A program made the translations under genes and the position numbers. The notes beneath the pieces are model-generated. The model was not told where the DNA came from, did not search any database, and was given only the letters and a program-made list of their open reading frames with translations. 64,000 bases of DNA from Norana najaformis (Eukaryota > Annelida > Clitellata > Crassiclitellata > Hormogastridae), in assembly GCA_964023275.1 (NCBI GenBank), contig OZ029919.1, forward strand, positions 10,370,202 to 10,434,201, given 5' to 3'. Every line of letters starts with the position of its first letter. Position 1 is the first letter of the stretch. Below, piece after piece: positions 46,000-56,480 of the stretch.

Positions 46000-46350
46000 G
46001 CTCAAATGCGTTAAAGTTGCTAGGCACTACTTAGATGGCAAAACGAGATGAGTTTTCAGAAAGCCATATCTCACGATAACGAATAACAACAGACATAGCA
46101 TTCCATACTGTTGGACCTGATACAGCGAATGTTCTGGGTCTTCGCCCGCCGTCCTTTCCCGTTCATACGAGCTAGCCCGTGCAGACGCTTATAAATCAAT
46201 GCATTGATGTCCCAACTCGAGGGGAACCCCTCGATATTCTTCCCGCCAAGGACTGGACCACTATCTACGATATCCAGGTACGATATCACGAGCTCATACT
46301 GTGCAAAGTCATCACCTTCTGCCACCGCCAAACTGTGCAGCACGTTATAA
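46000..46350 (-). mobile_element. CR1/L2-like ORF2 C-terminal fragment
   Basis: On the minus strand one frame gives RRPRTFAVSGPTVWNAMSVV, like 'SRTFAVSGPxxWNSLP..IR'. Upstream ALIYKRLHGLARMN resembles 'L.YKCLHGLAPPYL'. Frames are shifted. Confidence 0.5.
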
Positions 46351-46587
46351 AAACATCATGGATGTAGGTAGATCTGTACAATTCAGTTGCTTGCTGATTC
46401 GGAACTGCTCACAGCACCTGCAGGCAGTGCAGACGATTTTGCCGAACAACTCAAGAGAAATGTATCGCTTTGCCTCGAATAAAATCGCCCCGATTCAAAT
46501 CTGCTCACGGCGACCTTCTAAACCAGTCACAAGTTGGTTGTCAATGGAGGAAACAGAGTCATACAAAATGTACACGGTTTTCTAAAG

Positions 46588-46735
46588 CGCTGTATGGCCT
46601 CGATCCTGCTCATTTTTAATGAATTTATCCGGTGAAATCATTCGCCATCACCACCGCTGTCCGTTTGAATGGGCGCCACGCAATTTAAGATCTTCGTGAA
46701 AGGACCGAGCTAGCCCAAGATTAAGCGCTGATGGA
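46588..46735 (+). repeat. Dispersed repeat family A, copy 3
   Basis: TATGGCCTCGATCCTGCTCA, then AATTTATCCGGTGAAATCAT, CACCACCGCTGTCCG, TTTGAATGGGCGCCACGC and GAGCTAGCCCAAGATTAA. Confidence 0.85.
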
Positions 46736-46979
46736 AAAGTTAGGACCTTGAGGGACAGACAAGTTTGCCGTCATCAACGCCGCCTAACAAACAAGCTCAT
46801 AGACGAGCTAAATCCATAATCCATAATCTATGGTCTGATTTTGCTTAACTTTCTGCTAACAAATACAAAAATCTGAAATTTAAGATTGCTTAGTTTAGTG
46901 TTAAATTAAGAAGATCACTTTGGAGTCCAGTCACGACAGTACGTCGACGATACTTTAGCTTTAGCTTAGCATCGCTCTG

Positions 46980-47080
46980 TCACGCACTGATTCTGTTTTG
47001 ACTGAGCGCCTGTGAATAGCGACTCAGCTCTCTTTGGGCGCTGTATAAATTTCGAGATTATGATTGTGATTACGGCTATG
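46980..47080 (+). mobile_element. SINE-like family B copy
   Basis: TTTTGACTGAGCGCCTGTGA, ATAGCGACTCAGCTCTCTTT, GGGCGCTGTATAAATTTCGA, GATTATGATTGTGATTACGG. Confidence 0.8.
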
Positions 47081-47243
47081 AAGACTCAAGCCGAATGATA
47101 AAGGCAGAAATAGTAGATGTGTCAGAAGTTGCTTTGAAATGGCGTCAATCGCGACAGACTGACATATCGACAGTGACATAATATTTATAGGCTACTCACT
47201 GACTTATAAACTACGGCTATTGCTCTGTCCGTTTAATATTTAC

Positions 47244-47457
47244 TCTTCAGTGATTCATCAATAGGCATGGTCACGATTTGTATACTGACCCCATAATATA
47301 ACTCTGAATCTGCAAAGAACTCTTTGAGTGTTGCTATAGGATCTATTGCCACATTGCTGGCCAGCACTATTCCCCAACCATTGGTTATTATCCATGTATC
47401 GTAATTGCATTTCGTTGTAAACCTGACGGCATCGTTTTCCATTACCACGTCCCAGTA
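47244..47457 (-). CDS. CAP-like gene, exon 2 (middle of CAP domain)
   Basis: A 214-base exon after acceptor TTTTTTCTTTAG, ending at donor AAGA/GTAAAT. Phase 0 in matches exon 1; phase 1 out matches exon 3. It encodes YWDVVMENDAVRFTTKCNYD, then TWIITNGWGIVLASNVAIDP and IATLKEFFADSELYYG. This follows the CAP pattern 'WDxxLAxxAxxYAxxCNYxHxx...GENLxx......DPVxALxxWYxExxxY'. The cavity His after CNY is replaced, the Glu of GENL is Ile/Val, and the WYxE Glu is not clear. The next canonical block (GHYTQVVW) is absent from the joined exons. So it may be a non-canonical CAP protein, or an exon is missing. Confidence 0.6.
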
Positions 47458-47463
47458 CTAAAG

Positions 47464-48115
47464 AAAAAACAAACACATATATGAAAAGGAGCAGTCTTGG
47501 GGGACTTGATGTTACGGCGCAACTGTCGTGACATACAAAACATCAATCGATGTTCGGATAAATGTATTTGCTAATGATTAGTAAAATAGTCGCCTTGGTT
47601 GTTTACAATGAACTAAACTAGAATCATTATAAAGCAGGCCAATCACTTAAAAGATCATTCTTCGTTGTTTCAAAATTCGCAAATAAAACGTGTCTCTCTT
47701 CTTTCCGGTGACTTTTACACAGACACTGAGACAGTGCCTTGCATGAGATATATAGTGTCTGCTGCACTCAAATTCGAGTCAAATGCAGCAGTAACATTCG
47801 TGAAGTATTGGATTTGTATCTTCTGTCGTTCATGACTTGCAAAGCGCTGAAACACTAATATTTTTGCCAGCTTTTTGGTATATGAATAATATGCTCTTTC
47901 CAAATGAGAAACTGATCCAGGTATACATCTAAGAACTTGAATTAGGTACTCGGGCAATCACTCTGTCAACCACTGTAGTGATCCTGTAGTTACATGCAGA
48001 CAGAAATTTGTGATGAGAGCGAAAGAAAATTGGTCTTAAGTGATCATTTATTGCCTGTAAACCAAGAAGACATTTCTGTCAATTCGTGGTTAGCTCTCTC
48101 AAACAAGGCAGTTAC
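47464..48115. other. Intron 1 of the CAP model, part
   Basis: An 80-codon minus-strand open frame at 47715-47957 looks protein-like but has no phase-compatible splice sites with exons 1 and 2. Confidence 0.3.
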
Positions 48116-48119
48116 AGAT

Positions 48120-48390
48120 TTCATCATCATCATCATGATCCATGGGCCGAGAGCCCGTAGGTGTCCATTGCATGCATTGTCGCTTGTCTCCACAGTTCCC
48201 GATCTTGTGCTGTTCTTATCAAGGCGTGCAAGTCTTGCTTACACCAATCCCTTATATCATCTGTCCACTCCCTGTTAGGTCTTCCTCGTCTCCCATTTGC
48301 GTCCATAATTCCCATCATCACGCCTTTTATTTTTCTACTGTCATCCATCCTGCATATATGTCCAAACAGATTTATCTTATACAAAAGCGT
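48120..48390 (-). mobile_element. Non-LTR element 3' end, GAT-tailed family, copy 3
   Basis: The minus strand is open: INLFGHICRMDDSRKIKGVM, then MGIMDANGRRGRPNREWTDD, IRDWCKQDLHALIRTAQDRE, LWRQATMHAMDTYG, then ATGGATCATGATGATGATGA. It is intact over 83 codons, the longest of the three copies. Confidence 0.88.
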
Positions 48391-48454
48391 TTGTATAGCC
48401 TAATCAGCAAAGAGCTTGAAATGAAATGCTTTTAATGTGGCAGTTAGGTCAGTT

Positions 48455-49320
48455 ACATATTATATCGGAAAGAGCAAAGGCCATAACATAGAGCCTTATA
48501 AGACACCACAAGTAGGCTTAATCGGCTTGTCACTGCACAAGTAGCCTTTGAAATATACATTTATGAAGATGGAGTATAAGGTCGAATGTGTGATTGGAAA
48601 TACTGGTGGGGAACTTGACATGATGGATCAAATTAGTTGACGATAATAAGGTGCGGAATTCTGAAGTAAATGTGTCAGAGGGCTTATCGACATGTATGTT
48701 AAAATCGCTTGTAATAAATAATTCATGAGGAGTAGTGGCTGCAGTGGATAGGAGCGTGGAGAATTCTCTCAAGAAGACAGATGGAGAATTTGAGTATGAG
48801 GAGGAGGTGAGAGCAATGTGAAATGAGACCCGTGTAAGAAAGTTTAAGAGTTACCGATGCACATTCGAACGAGTGAAAAAGTAACCAGGTGAATTTGATA
48901 TGGTGGCAAGTTACCGAGTGAAAAAGGCAATAACCCCATCAGTTATGTTGGGAGAGGTTGATGATTTGGAGGGCGAGATGTGCTGTAAAGATGGTAGCCA
49001 GGAGGAATACAATCTTGATACTGAGCAAGAAGTTTTGTTTGAATTAAGCCAGGTTTCAGATAAGGCAAATATATCAGGAGGGTTAGGGGAGAAAGCTATA
49101 TCTTCAAATTCTCGAAAGTGTGCAGGATGGAGAAGTGATCGTATATTTAAAGTGCAGATTATGAAGCGATAGTTGTCTGTATTTAGAGTAGGATCGACGC
49201 TACTGGAGGTTGAATTTAGATGAAGGTGAGAGGATTGCAGATTTTGGGACCCCATACTGTGTTGTTGCAGTCCCAAATTGGTCGGAATTAGAATCCGTAG
49301 TTGCTGCTTCAAGACGCTAT
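48455..49320 (-). pseudogene. CR1/L2-like ORF2: endonuclease joined to an RT scrap by internal deletion
   Basis: From 49312 down, the minus strand gives NYRFIICTLNIRSLLHPAHF, then PNPPDIFALSETWLNSNKTS (apurinic-endonuclease-like motifs) and ITDGVIAFFTR. After a break come FSTLLSTAATTPHELFITSD, FNIHVDKPSDTF and HHVKFPTSISNHTFDLIL, the 'GDFNIH...NHTLDL' end of the same domain. Almost at once the frame shows KPTCGVL then GSMLWPLLFPI, a relic of 'GVPQGSVLGPLLF' from the middle of the RT. Several hundred residues between are missing, so this is an internally deleted copy. Confidence 0.85.
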
Positions 49321-49324
49321 ATCA

Positions 49325-49980
49325 TAACGAAGATGACTAGCGTCGCCCTCCTCCTTTATCCAAGCTTGGGACTGGCACCACCAGAACACGGCAGTGGCAG
49401 AGTTAAGAGTTAGAATATCTGCTGTCAGAGTTATGTGGGTGGGAGTTATGTCAACAGGCACGCGTAAAGACGGTTATCCAGCATAGGCTGACAGATACCT
49501 CATGTGGGGGCGAAGATAGAGTGTACTTTGGATGGAGCTAACATGATAACATGGCGGCAGGGGTGAAGCAGAGCGAAAAAGGGCAAAATTATGGCGGCGA
49601 ATATTATAGGCGATCACGCTGTTAGGAGTTGCAAAAAGATACAGAGCGAAGTCTGTGAGAAAAAGATAAATCCTTGAGGAGAGATGAAGTAATTACGTCA
49701 AAGAAAACGTCTAAAGTTAAGAGATGCAATTGATTGAGACAGCTTGCAGCACATTCCCTGGTTCTCCCTAATTTGCTTTCTTTACTGTTCGCCCGACTTA
49801 AAATGCGCTTTTTTATTTTTGCCCATGTTATTTTCGCTTTTACTATGTGGCTTTTTTAATGTTTGCCTTTCAAAGTTCCCTTTCTTTGATTGCATCGTTT
49901 TTATTTCGGCCTTTTTAATTCGGCCTTTCGATTGTGACCCGTAAATGAAAAAATAAAGAAACATAAGGAAACTAAACAAG
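49325..49980. other. No gene seen
   Basis: No recognised motif on either strand. Confidence 0.25.
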
Positions 49981-49984
49981 CAAA

Positions 49985-50235
49985 TGAGGTAGAAACGCAG
50001 GATGCGCTTCTTTGGGCATGTCGCGTGTGCTCCCCTGAAGATGATGACACCAGAGAGATTTGTCGACCACAGTGAACAGCCTCCAGAGATTACCACGCGA
50101 TCTACAACATGGACTGCAGTCATGGTGAAGAATCTAACAGCTCTTAAAGTCGGCTTTCATAAAGCTTGGAAGGATGTCTAGGACAGAGCAGCTTGGTGCC
50201 GCAACATTGACACAGGTACGCTTAGCTGCATTGGC
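49985..50235 (+). mobile_element. Non-LTR element ORF2 C-terminal fragment, another family
   Basis: The translation gives RRKRRMRFFGHVACAPLKMM, then KNLTALKVGFHKAWKDV, DRAAWCRNIDTG. This follows 'RLRWFGHVxRM......DLKxxGxSWxEAxxxAQDRxxWR'. One stop and local changes mark decay. Confidence 0.65.
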
Positions 50236-50299
50236 CGCCATAGAGAAAAGAAATATCTCAAGCTTTTTTTTCACGTTTGAGGTAGCATGCAATTGTATT

Positions 50300-50600
50300 T
50301 TTATTATATTGTATTTGATAACTTATATAACGCGTCGTACGGAACAAACTACTCAGAAGCGCTTCCAGCATGAGAACCCCGGGGAAATAAGAAGCGGAAG
50401 TTCATTCCATAGAAAGGGCCAACAACAGAAAAATCCCTCTGCTGCGCAAGCGAGGACTTGACACGAGGAACAAATAGATCCAGACGACCTAGACAGCGAA
50501 GAGGACGGGATGAGGTACTAGAGTGTCGAGGCCGAGTAAGATCACAAGTTATTTTGGAGCCTGACCGATGCGAGCTCTAATTACCAGAGACAATAGTTTA
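50300..50600 (+). repeat. Probable dispersed repeat (retroelement-associated)
   Basis: TTATATAACGCGTCGTACGG, then GAACCCCGGGGAAATAAGAAG, TTCATTCCATAGAAAGGGCC and GAGGACTTGACACGAGGAAC have the order of a common invertebrate repeat with 'glmFHSxRKGQQQKN'-type text. Only one copy is in the window, so the call is weak. Confidence 0.35.
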
Positions 50601-50934
50601 AATTGAATACTTGTCAATATGTCAATTCCTGTGGTATTTCATTCGACCACTTAGCTCTTTCAGCAGCCACTGTGTTTTGGCTTCTTAAAGTGAAAAATCT
50701 CGGAATAGTTGAACTTTAATTATCCTGGTTATGCACCCAATGAATTTGTGCAAGAGAAACAAATCCTGCTATGGGTGCATGGGGCGGGATTCGGAACATA
50801 TCATATTCTATGTATAACTTTCTAAAAGACGAACTGGTCTCTTTCCGTGACAACACACGAACATCATGCTGCCGTAAGATACAACTGTTTCATATTATGC
50901 TCATCTGTTTCAAATTTCTTATCCACCGTAGCAT

Positions 50935-51085
50935 AACATTTGGGGGTTCTGACCTGTCGAAATTCGACCTGGCTTCTAAAACGGATTATGATTTTGTTTA
51001 TTACAATTTCACTTGAAGCGACCATCGAATGATGCTTTAGGCATTATGACAACGGCGCCATAGAAGTCAGCCTATTAGATTAAGC
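50935..51085 (+). mobile_element. Retroelement tail family C, copy 3
   Basis: AATTCGACCTGGCTTCTAAA, ACGGATTATGATTTTGTTTA, CACTTGAAGCGACCATCGAA, CAACGGCGCCATAGAAGTCA and TATTAGATTAAGCATAAC parallel 1340-1485. Confidence 0.75.
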
Positions 51086-51411
51086 ATAACTTAGTGGTGC
51101 TTTCTCGTGGCAACACAAGAAGTATTTCAATAATAAAAACCACCAGAAGGATCCTAGATAGATTAGGTTTAGTTGCACGGAAATCTTGGAGTCTATATTA
51201 ACGCAAAATAAACCTTCAGAGATGGGTTTAACTTTTATTTAATGCATGCATCTGGTTTTTTATATAGCGCCGATTACGGAGCTGATAAGCGTGCTTCTTG
51301 CTAGACTAATTGATGTTCTAGTTCCAAAAGACTGACAGCTTCATCTTTAGTACACGAGCGAGCTGGAGAGGTTTATAAAATAGTCTTGCACAGACACAGA
51401 AATCAACTAAC

Positions 51412-52225
51412 TGTCACGAATTGCCCTGATTTACAGTTGAACTATCTATTGATAATAATGCATAGGGCCTACTGTATAAGTGACTATAAATATATCGATA
51501 TAAACATGTCGATGGTCGGTTGATGGCCGTGGGGTCCAGAGGGTCATGGGATGGGCATGACGTCGACCGATGAAGAGAGGAGGATAAAGACGAGGTGTGC
51601 GAACAAAGGAGTTCAGCTGAGTTCAGTTCAGTCCAGTCTTCGGAGAAGAGGAAACGTCGCGAAACGAGAGGCCGGTGAAGAACAAAACGTCGGGGAACGA
51701 AAGATTCTTCGTAGAAGACCGTGTCCTTCGTCAAGAACGAACGAAAGATACGCAGAAGAAAGAGGCGTTGCAGAACAAACGAGACTTCGTCGGAATACGA
51801 GGTCAGTTGTCGCTGAAGGACGTTTGGTCGCTCGCCTCAGGAAGCCGCCTGTGGCAAGGACGTGTCAAGGACAGGCCGCTTCTTTCACCCGTCTACGTGG
51901 AGAGAGTCATGAAACGGTTGGTGAAAACGCACGACAAAGAAACTGTCGCCTCGCTCCGCTCAGGACTCACCCCACCACGGAACCGTGAGTTTTAACAAGT
52001 TGGGATTGGGGGGACCTGGGAAGGGCACGGCCATCGACGGGGTGTTGAACTATGTAAAGACGTACTGTAAATATAAATCTAGTGTGTATATATGTTAAGT
52101 GTGTTAATATAAGTATAAACGTCGGTGTTGTGGTCATTGAAATATTTCTTATCTCGCCACCGCTCACAACCTCCCTGGCTAGTTAGGCCTAGGATATAAC
52201 TCACCACCTCACGTAAACCGTGACA
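51412..52225. mobile_element. Probable solo LTR
   Basis: An 814-bp segment beginning TGTCACG and ending with its exact inverse, CGTGACA (TG...CA ends). It is flanked by CTAAC (51407-51411) and CCAAC (52226-52230), a 4/5-match target duplication. TATAAATA is at 51485-51492. The inside is GC-richer than the flanks, and its open frames (51551-51988) are not recognised. It lies in intron 1 of the CAP model. No internal retroelement sequence adjoins it. A chance pairing of ends is possible but unlikely. Confidence 0.6.
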
Positions 52226-52406
52226 CCAACGATTTCTCATCCACAGTTTGTTCCCAACAGCTGACTCAGAAAATTTAACATTGGTCACAAGGCTGCATTA
52301 ACTAAATCTCTGTCTATCCACATAAACTCTGAAAGGCTTTTTAGAGGCACTATATCAAACTACAGTTCCGTACTATTGTATAAAATATTATGATGACTTA
52401 GCCTAC

Positions 52407-52652
52407 CATATATGGCATGTTTGAAGCTCCTACAGATCGTCGCAAGTCATTCATTGCTTCAACGATGCTGTCTTTCTCAAACGAAGTAAAGTATGACTGT
52501 ATTCTCGTTTCATTCTGCTCCTTAATTTCAGCTGTGTCTGTGGTTTCTTGATTGGAGGATTTCTGAACCTGAAGGATACGGAATTCTTTAACTGCCACAG
52601 TGATGCTAGTCGTAGCCCATACAACGAACAAGAAATAAAAGCAGTAAGACAT
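52407..52652 (-). CDS. CAP-like gene, exon 1 (signal peptide and start of CAP domain)
   Basis: An 82-residue first exon. MSYCFYFLFVVWATTSITVA is a clear signal peptide, so the protein enters the secretory route. A Lys/Glu/Gln-rich spacer follows, with a glycosylation site (NET, 47-49). Then comes FEKDSIVEAMNDLRRSVGAS, NMPYM, which fits the CAP start 'xxILxxHNxLRxxVxPxASNMxxM'; the usual His of HN is Met. The donor ATATG/GTAGGC leaves phase 0, as exon 2 requires. An in-frame ATG four codons upstream (52664) is an alternative start. Whole model: 82+71+10+20+6 residues, about 190, on five exons over 10.7 kb. The family includes CRISP, venom-allergen and GAPR-type proteins; the exact role is unknown. 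Confidence 0.7.
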
Positions 52653-52756
52653 CTTCGCCTGCACTTCGGCTACAAAAATTATTGCAGGTGCAATTTCTTT
52701 GTAAGTCCCTTTAAAAGGTTAGGCTTCTCAAATGACGGAAGCATTATTCAACTAGG

Positions 52757-52767
52757 CTTTTTATAAG
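52757..52767 (-). promoter_or_regulatory. TATA box of the CAP-like gene
   Basis: CTTATAAAAAG on the minus strand, about 105 bases upstream of the exon 1 ATG. A transcription start about 30 bases on would give a leader of about 75 bases. Confidence 0.5.
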
Positions 52768-52769
52768 CG

Positions 52770-53880
52770 ATCAGTATAAAAGCTTGCCATTCCATCATTG
52801 TGATTTGGCTTTTGGAATCGTTGAGTGTGCTAGCCAGTTGTAAATTCCCTAGCTACTAACGTTAGTGTCTCACTCGGACATTGATAATGCCAATCTACAA
52901 GAAGCCAGTTGTCACTGAGCGGGTACTTCATGTCCATTAAAAAACAGATTTATTCAGTTGCACTACTCATTAATAAATCCATAACAGCCATGTCATATAT
53001 ATTATTTTTGATTTATAACGCGATTGAGTGCATAGTAACGCTGTAAACACATGCTGTCAGCAATGTATGTATACAGCTGCCCTGGACTAGTTGAAGCCCT
53101 CCTTCCACGCCATATGTATTGCATTACCGTTAACATTCAGTCCTAAATTAAGAAGTTTCATATCAGTAAAGTTAAAAAATGATTGAATTATTAAGGTGCA
53201 GCTCATTGTATGTATTGCTCGTGTCAGTTTTTTGACAATTTCTGTCAGAAAAAATCGTCAGTAGCCGACCGATTGGTCGTAGAACCTATCTGTGAGTGAC
53301 GGTCAACGACACTTCAAACATACTGTCTTCAACAACGAATTTCCCGGTTACATACGGTATATTTAAATCTGGGGCCCGATCGACACTGTCCAAAGCGAAC
53401 CAGTCTTCCTGTTATTGGTAGACCAATTCTAAATGGAGGACAGCCTGGGGGCTCTAGGGCCAAATATCGTCTAAAACGCAAGAAATCCGAAGCAGACTTA
53501 AGAAATAACCCTGAACGAGAACCGGACACAGTAGACGTCGGAACGAAAAATACCGTCCAACTTCAGCACAAGAAGAAACTAATCTATCAAAATGTACAAG
53601 GCGCGTAAGCAACGGCCATCTTGGACGCCAAACACCTTGCATGATACATTCATGTTACATGTATTAGGGTACCTAATCTAATATGAATACTTCTACTGCG
53701 CTGTTATTGTAATGAACACGACAAAAATGGATGGTTACTTCTAAATAAGACGCTATTCCGAAATCACAATCCACTCGGCGGTACCAGTCCAGATCCGTCA
53801 GGCCACCGAGACTGAAAGACAGGCTATGGTGGATATGAAATCCGAATTGGGTGAAACTGCAGGCCGGGCCCAAACGACAT
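52770..53880. other. No confirmed gene
   Basis: A plus-strand frame without a Met is open from about 53300 to 53605 (…GRPILNGGQPGGSRAKYRLK…, ending KKKLIYQNVQGA and a stop). It is Lys/Arg-rich and unrecognised. Confidence 0.25.
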
Positions 53881-53885
53881 TACAG

Positions 53886-54130
53886 AACTTGCAAAGTGGA
53901 CAGAAACAGGTAGCAAATTCCAGTGCCTCGGGTCAGCAACCGAGAAAGCTAGAGTGCCCAGTAGTGTTTTTGCTCTTGATGCAAGTCAATTCAAGTAAGT
54001 AAGTAAATGATACATTTGTTAACACGCTATATGTTCATTGGCTTGGCAAGGAATCGTAGTCCGAGTCCAAGCGTCCGAAGACCGAGTCTAATATTCATGA
54101 GTCTGAGGGGTGAGCAAGGACGAAAATAAG
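53886..54130 (+). repeat. Direct duplication, copy 1 (possible exon, carrying a 68-bp insertion)
   Basis: ACTTGCAAAGTGGACAGAAA, then CAGTGCCTCGGGTCAGCAAC and CAATTCAAGTAAGTAAGTAA match 55132-55315. It reads LAKWTETGSKFQCLGSATEK, then ARVPSSVFALDASQF before a perfect GTAAGT donor. A 68-bp stretch (54053-54120) absent from copy 2 is flanked by GCAAGGA direct repeats. Confidence 0.85.
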
Positions 54131-54542
54131 TTGGCTGGTCATTTTTATTGCCTTGTAAACTATGAAATATTTCTTAAACCCGCGTAGAAGTGTTAGGCAA
54201 AGAGATCTGTTCTAAAGCCTAGCCATAGCGACTAGTGCATGATCTACACAGCGCTCAAAGAAATCACCTATGATGATGAACCCATCACTGTAATGCAATC
54301 TTAGGGCGTAACTTTTTAGAACTGTCTGTCAGATACTACACCAGTGTTTCAGCGCCTTTGCGAGGTATTTTAAACCCCTATAATAATGTCAAGCGCTGCT
54401 AAGAACAGCCGCTTATAAGTGCTTTTATTTATAATATTTATAATATATAGCACCAATATTAACTTCGTTAAAGCGATAAAATGCATATATGCATACATGC
54501 ACACAAAAGTACACGCATACGTACATACGTATAACAACACAG

Positions 54543-54573
<31 letters not shown>

Positions 54574-55120
54574 GAGATACAGAAACGCATAAATGGCCTG
54601 TTGTTGCTATATGATTCGTTGTCAAACTATGCAAACCGTAAGCAAAGGGCGTTCGGTTGCTAAATATGAGCAGCTTTTTAGCCTGAAGGTCATTCAACCC
54701 CACGTTAGGTGTGATAAGCGTGAGATTACAGGATCTAGACTGCAGATACCTTGACAGCTTTTAGAGTGATCTTCAAAATCAAACATTAACCTACGAACAG
54801 TCGTTTAGGAAGAGTGTGTTTGATAAAGATATTCAGCTTGTAGCTTTGTCATACTTTGTAGCTGGTTGATCCTATGTGCACAGATAGCCACCGCAATTTA
54901 TTATTTGCTAGTGTCGACGACTTACACTGTCATTTATTGACTGTTTGATTGACGAGATAGGTGGTGTCTTATGCCTTCGAAACGATAATAATCTTCCCAA
55001 CACGAGCCTCCAATAAAATCTCAGTATTTTGTTTATTGCACTGAAGGTTACTTGCCAAATGGTTTTGAATTCTTATTTACTCTAGTTTTACGTTTTTTCT
55101 TATTTACGAAGTTCTTATTT
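54130..55120. other. Spacer between the two duplicated blocks
   Basis: No gene. Short TA-rich and ACGCATACGTACATACGT text near 54510-54570. Confidence 0.3.
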
Positions 55121-55131
55121 ACTCTAGTTTT

Positions 55132-55315
55132 ACTTGCAAAGTGGACAGAAACAGGGAGCAAATTCCAGTGCCTCGGGTCAGTAACCGAGAAAGCTAGAGT
55201 GCCCAGTACTGCGTTTGCTCTGGATGCAACAAGTCAATTCAAGTAAGTAAGTAAATGATACATTTGCTAGCACGCTATATGTTCATTGGCTTGGCAAGGA
55301 CGAAAATAAGTTGAG
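55132..55315 (+). repeat. Direct duplication, copy 2 (possible exon)
   Basis: It reads LAKWTETGSKFQCLGSVTEK, then ARVPSTAFALDATSQF and the same GTAAGT donor. Compared with copy 1 it has one in-frame extra codon and no stop, which suggests past or present coding use. Confidence 0.85.
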
Positions 55316-55384
55316 AATTATTGTGTCTACATAGTTTAGGCATAATTATGGTGTGGGCAATGCCTTTGAGAACTTCTAACAAAA

Positions 55385-55485
55385 TCCAATATACACATAT
55401 TCAGATACATACATTTTTCATTCATGCATATATACATGTATACTTACACACATACATACATACATTATACATACATACATAAAAT
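55385..55485. repeat. (CATA)n microsatellite
   Basis: Degenerate CATA/TACA units. Confidence 0.85.
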
Positions 55486-55489
55486 CTGT

Positions 55490-56475
55490 GCATTTCCGAG
55501 GTCGTTTGCCGTTTTTTGCCTATCGTGGCATTTTCGACCAATTAGTTCGTCTTACGCGGAATATGCTCGATAATTCTTGTATGTTCGAACTACTACTGTG
55601 ACCGAGCCTGCAGTTTGGAGTTATTTTTCGATTCCACCGTGGATTTGATTAATTTTGGAAAATGTTTGGTCTCACTTAATCGACGCGTGATCGTCTATAT
55701 CACCTATAAGAGTGGGCAGGTTCTCATTAGAACAACATCAAGCCTCAGACATTCAGGCCCTGGCCCATGTATGCCGTCTGCACTGGAAAGTCCTTAATAC
55801 GTTGAAGGAAGGATAAGGAGAGTCTTTGGCTGATGTATGCTAGCAAAGTATCATTACATTTCTCTTGAATCGGTGTCAAGATTTGTATTAGAAGTATTTG
55901 GCGTCTACAATCGTTTGGCTAACACAGCTACTGAGAAGAAATGCTAAATGATCTTCAATTATAATTTACTGTTCAACAGCAAATTTGCTATTAATGTCAA
56001 AATATTTAAGATTAAATCTAGTGTGAAAAATTCGAATTTGAAGTCAGAATTGATCCTCCATGTCAGGAGTTTAATAATAAAAATGTGAAACAAAATATTC
56101 CTCAATTTGCATATTCTGGATAACATGGCATGTACACACTGCGCAAATGGGCCAGAAACGTGTTTGTTTGTTAGATAATTAAATATAAATACGAACATAC
56201 TGTTGAAAAAGAGGCTGTCTGCTACATGTATACAGATGCAAGCATGCAGACCTACACACATATGCACAGACCTGCACTTCATAATTCAATGCAAGGAAAA
56301 CGCGGTAATATCAGTTGTGCTGGCTTTAACCCTGTGGCCAGATATATTTACAGGAGTTCAATGATCTCATTCCAGACCTGAGTTTGCAGAATAGCTGGAA
56401 TCACGTTTGCAAGAGTTGAGTCCGTAAGGAGAAGGCACAAAGACTTCTCATTTTCATGTTAGATTGACAGCATTT
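55490..56475. other. No supported gene
   Basis: AT-rich; no recognised motif. Confidence 0.25.
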
Positions 56476-56480
56476 ATCAG

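Noticed and set aside
47715..47957. Extra exon of the CAP gene between exons 1 and 2
   Set aside because: Candidate acceptors give phases 1 or 2, while exons 1 and 2 need a 0-0 exon, and no good GT donor ends it.
51551..51988. A 145-codon plus-strand gene
   Set aside because: It lies inside the probable LTR and is Arg/Glu-rich without domain features; an overlapping frame is equally open.
53300..53608. Met-less plus-strand frame ending KKKLIYQNVQGA
   Set aside because: No clear splice acceptor or homologous motif; kept only as a note.
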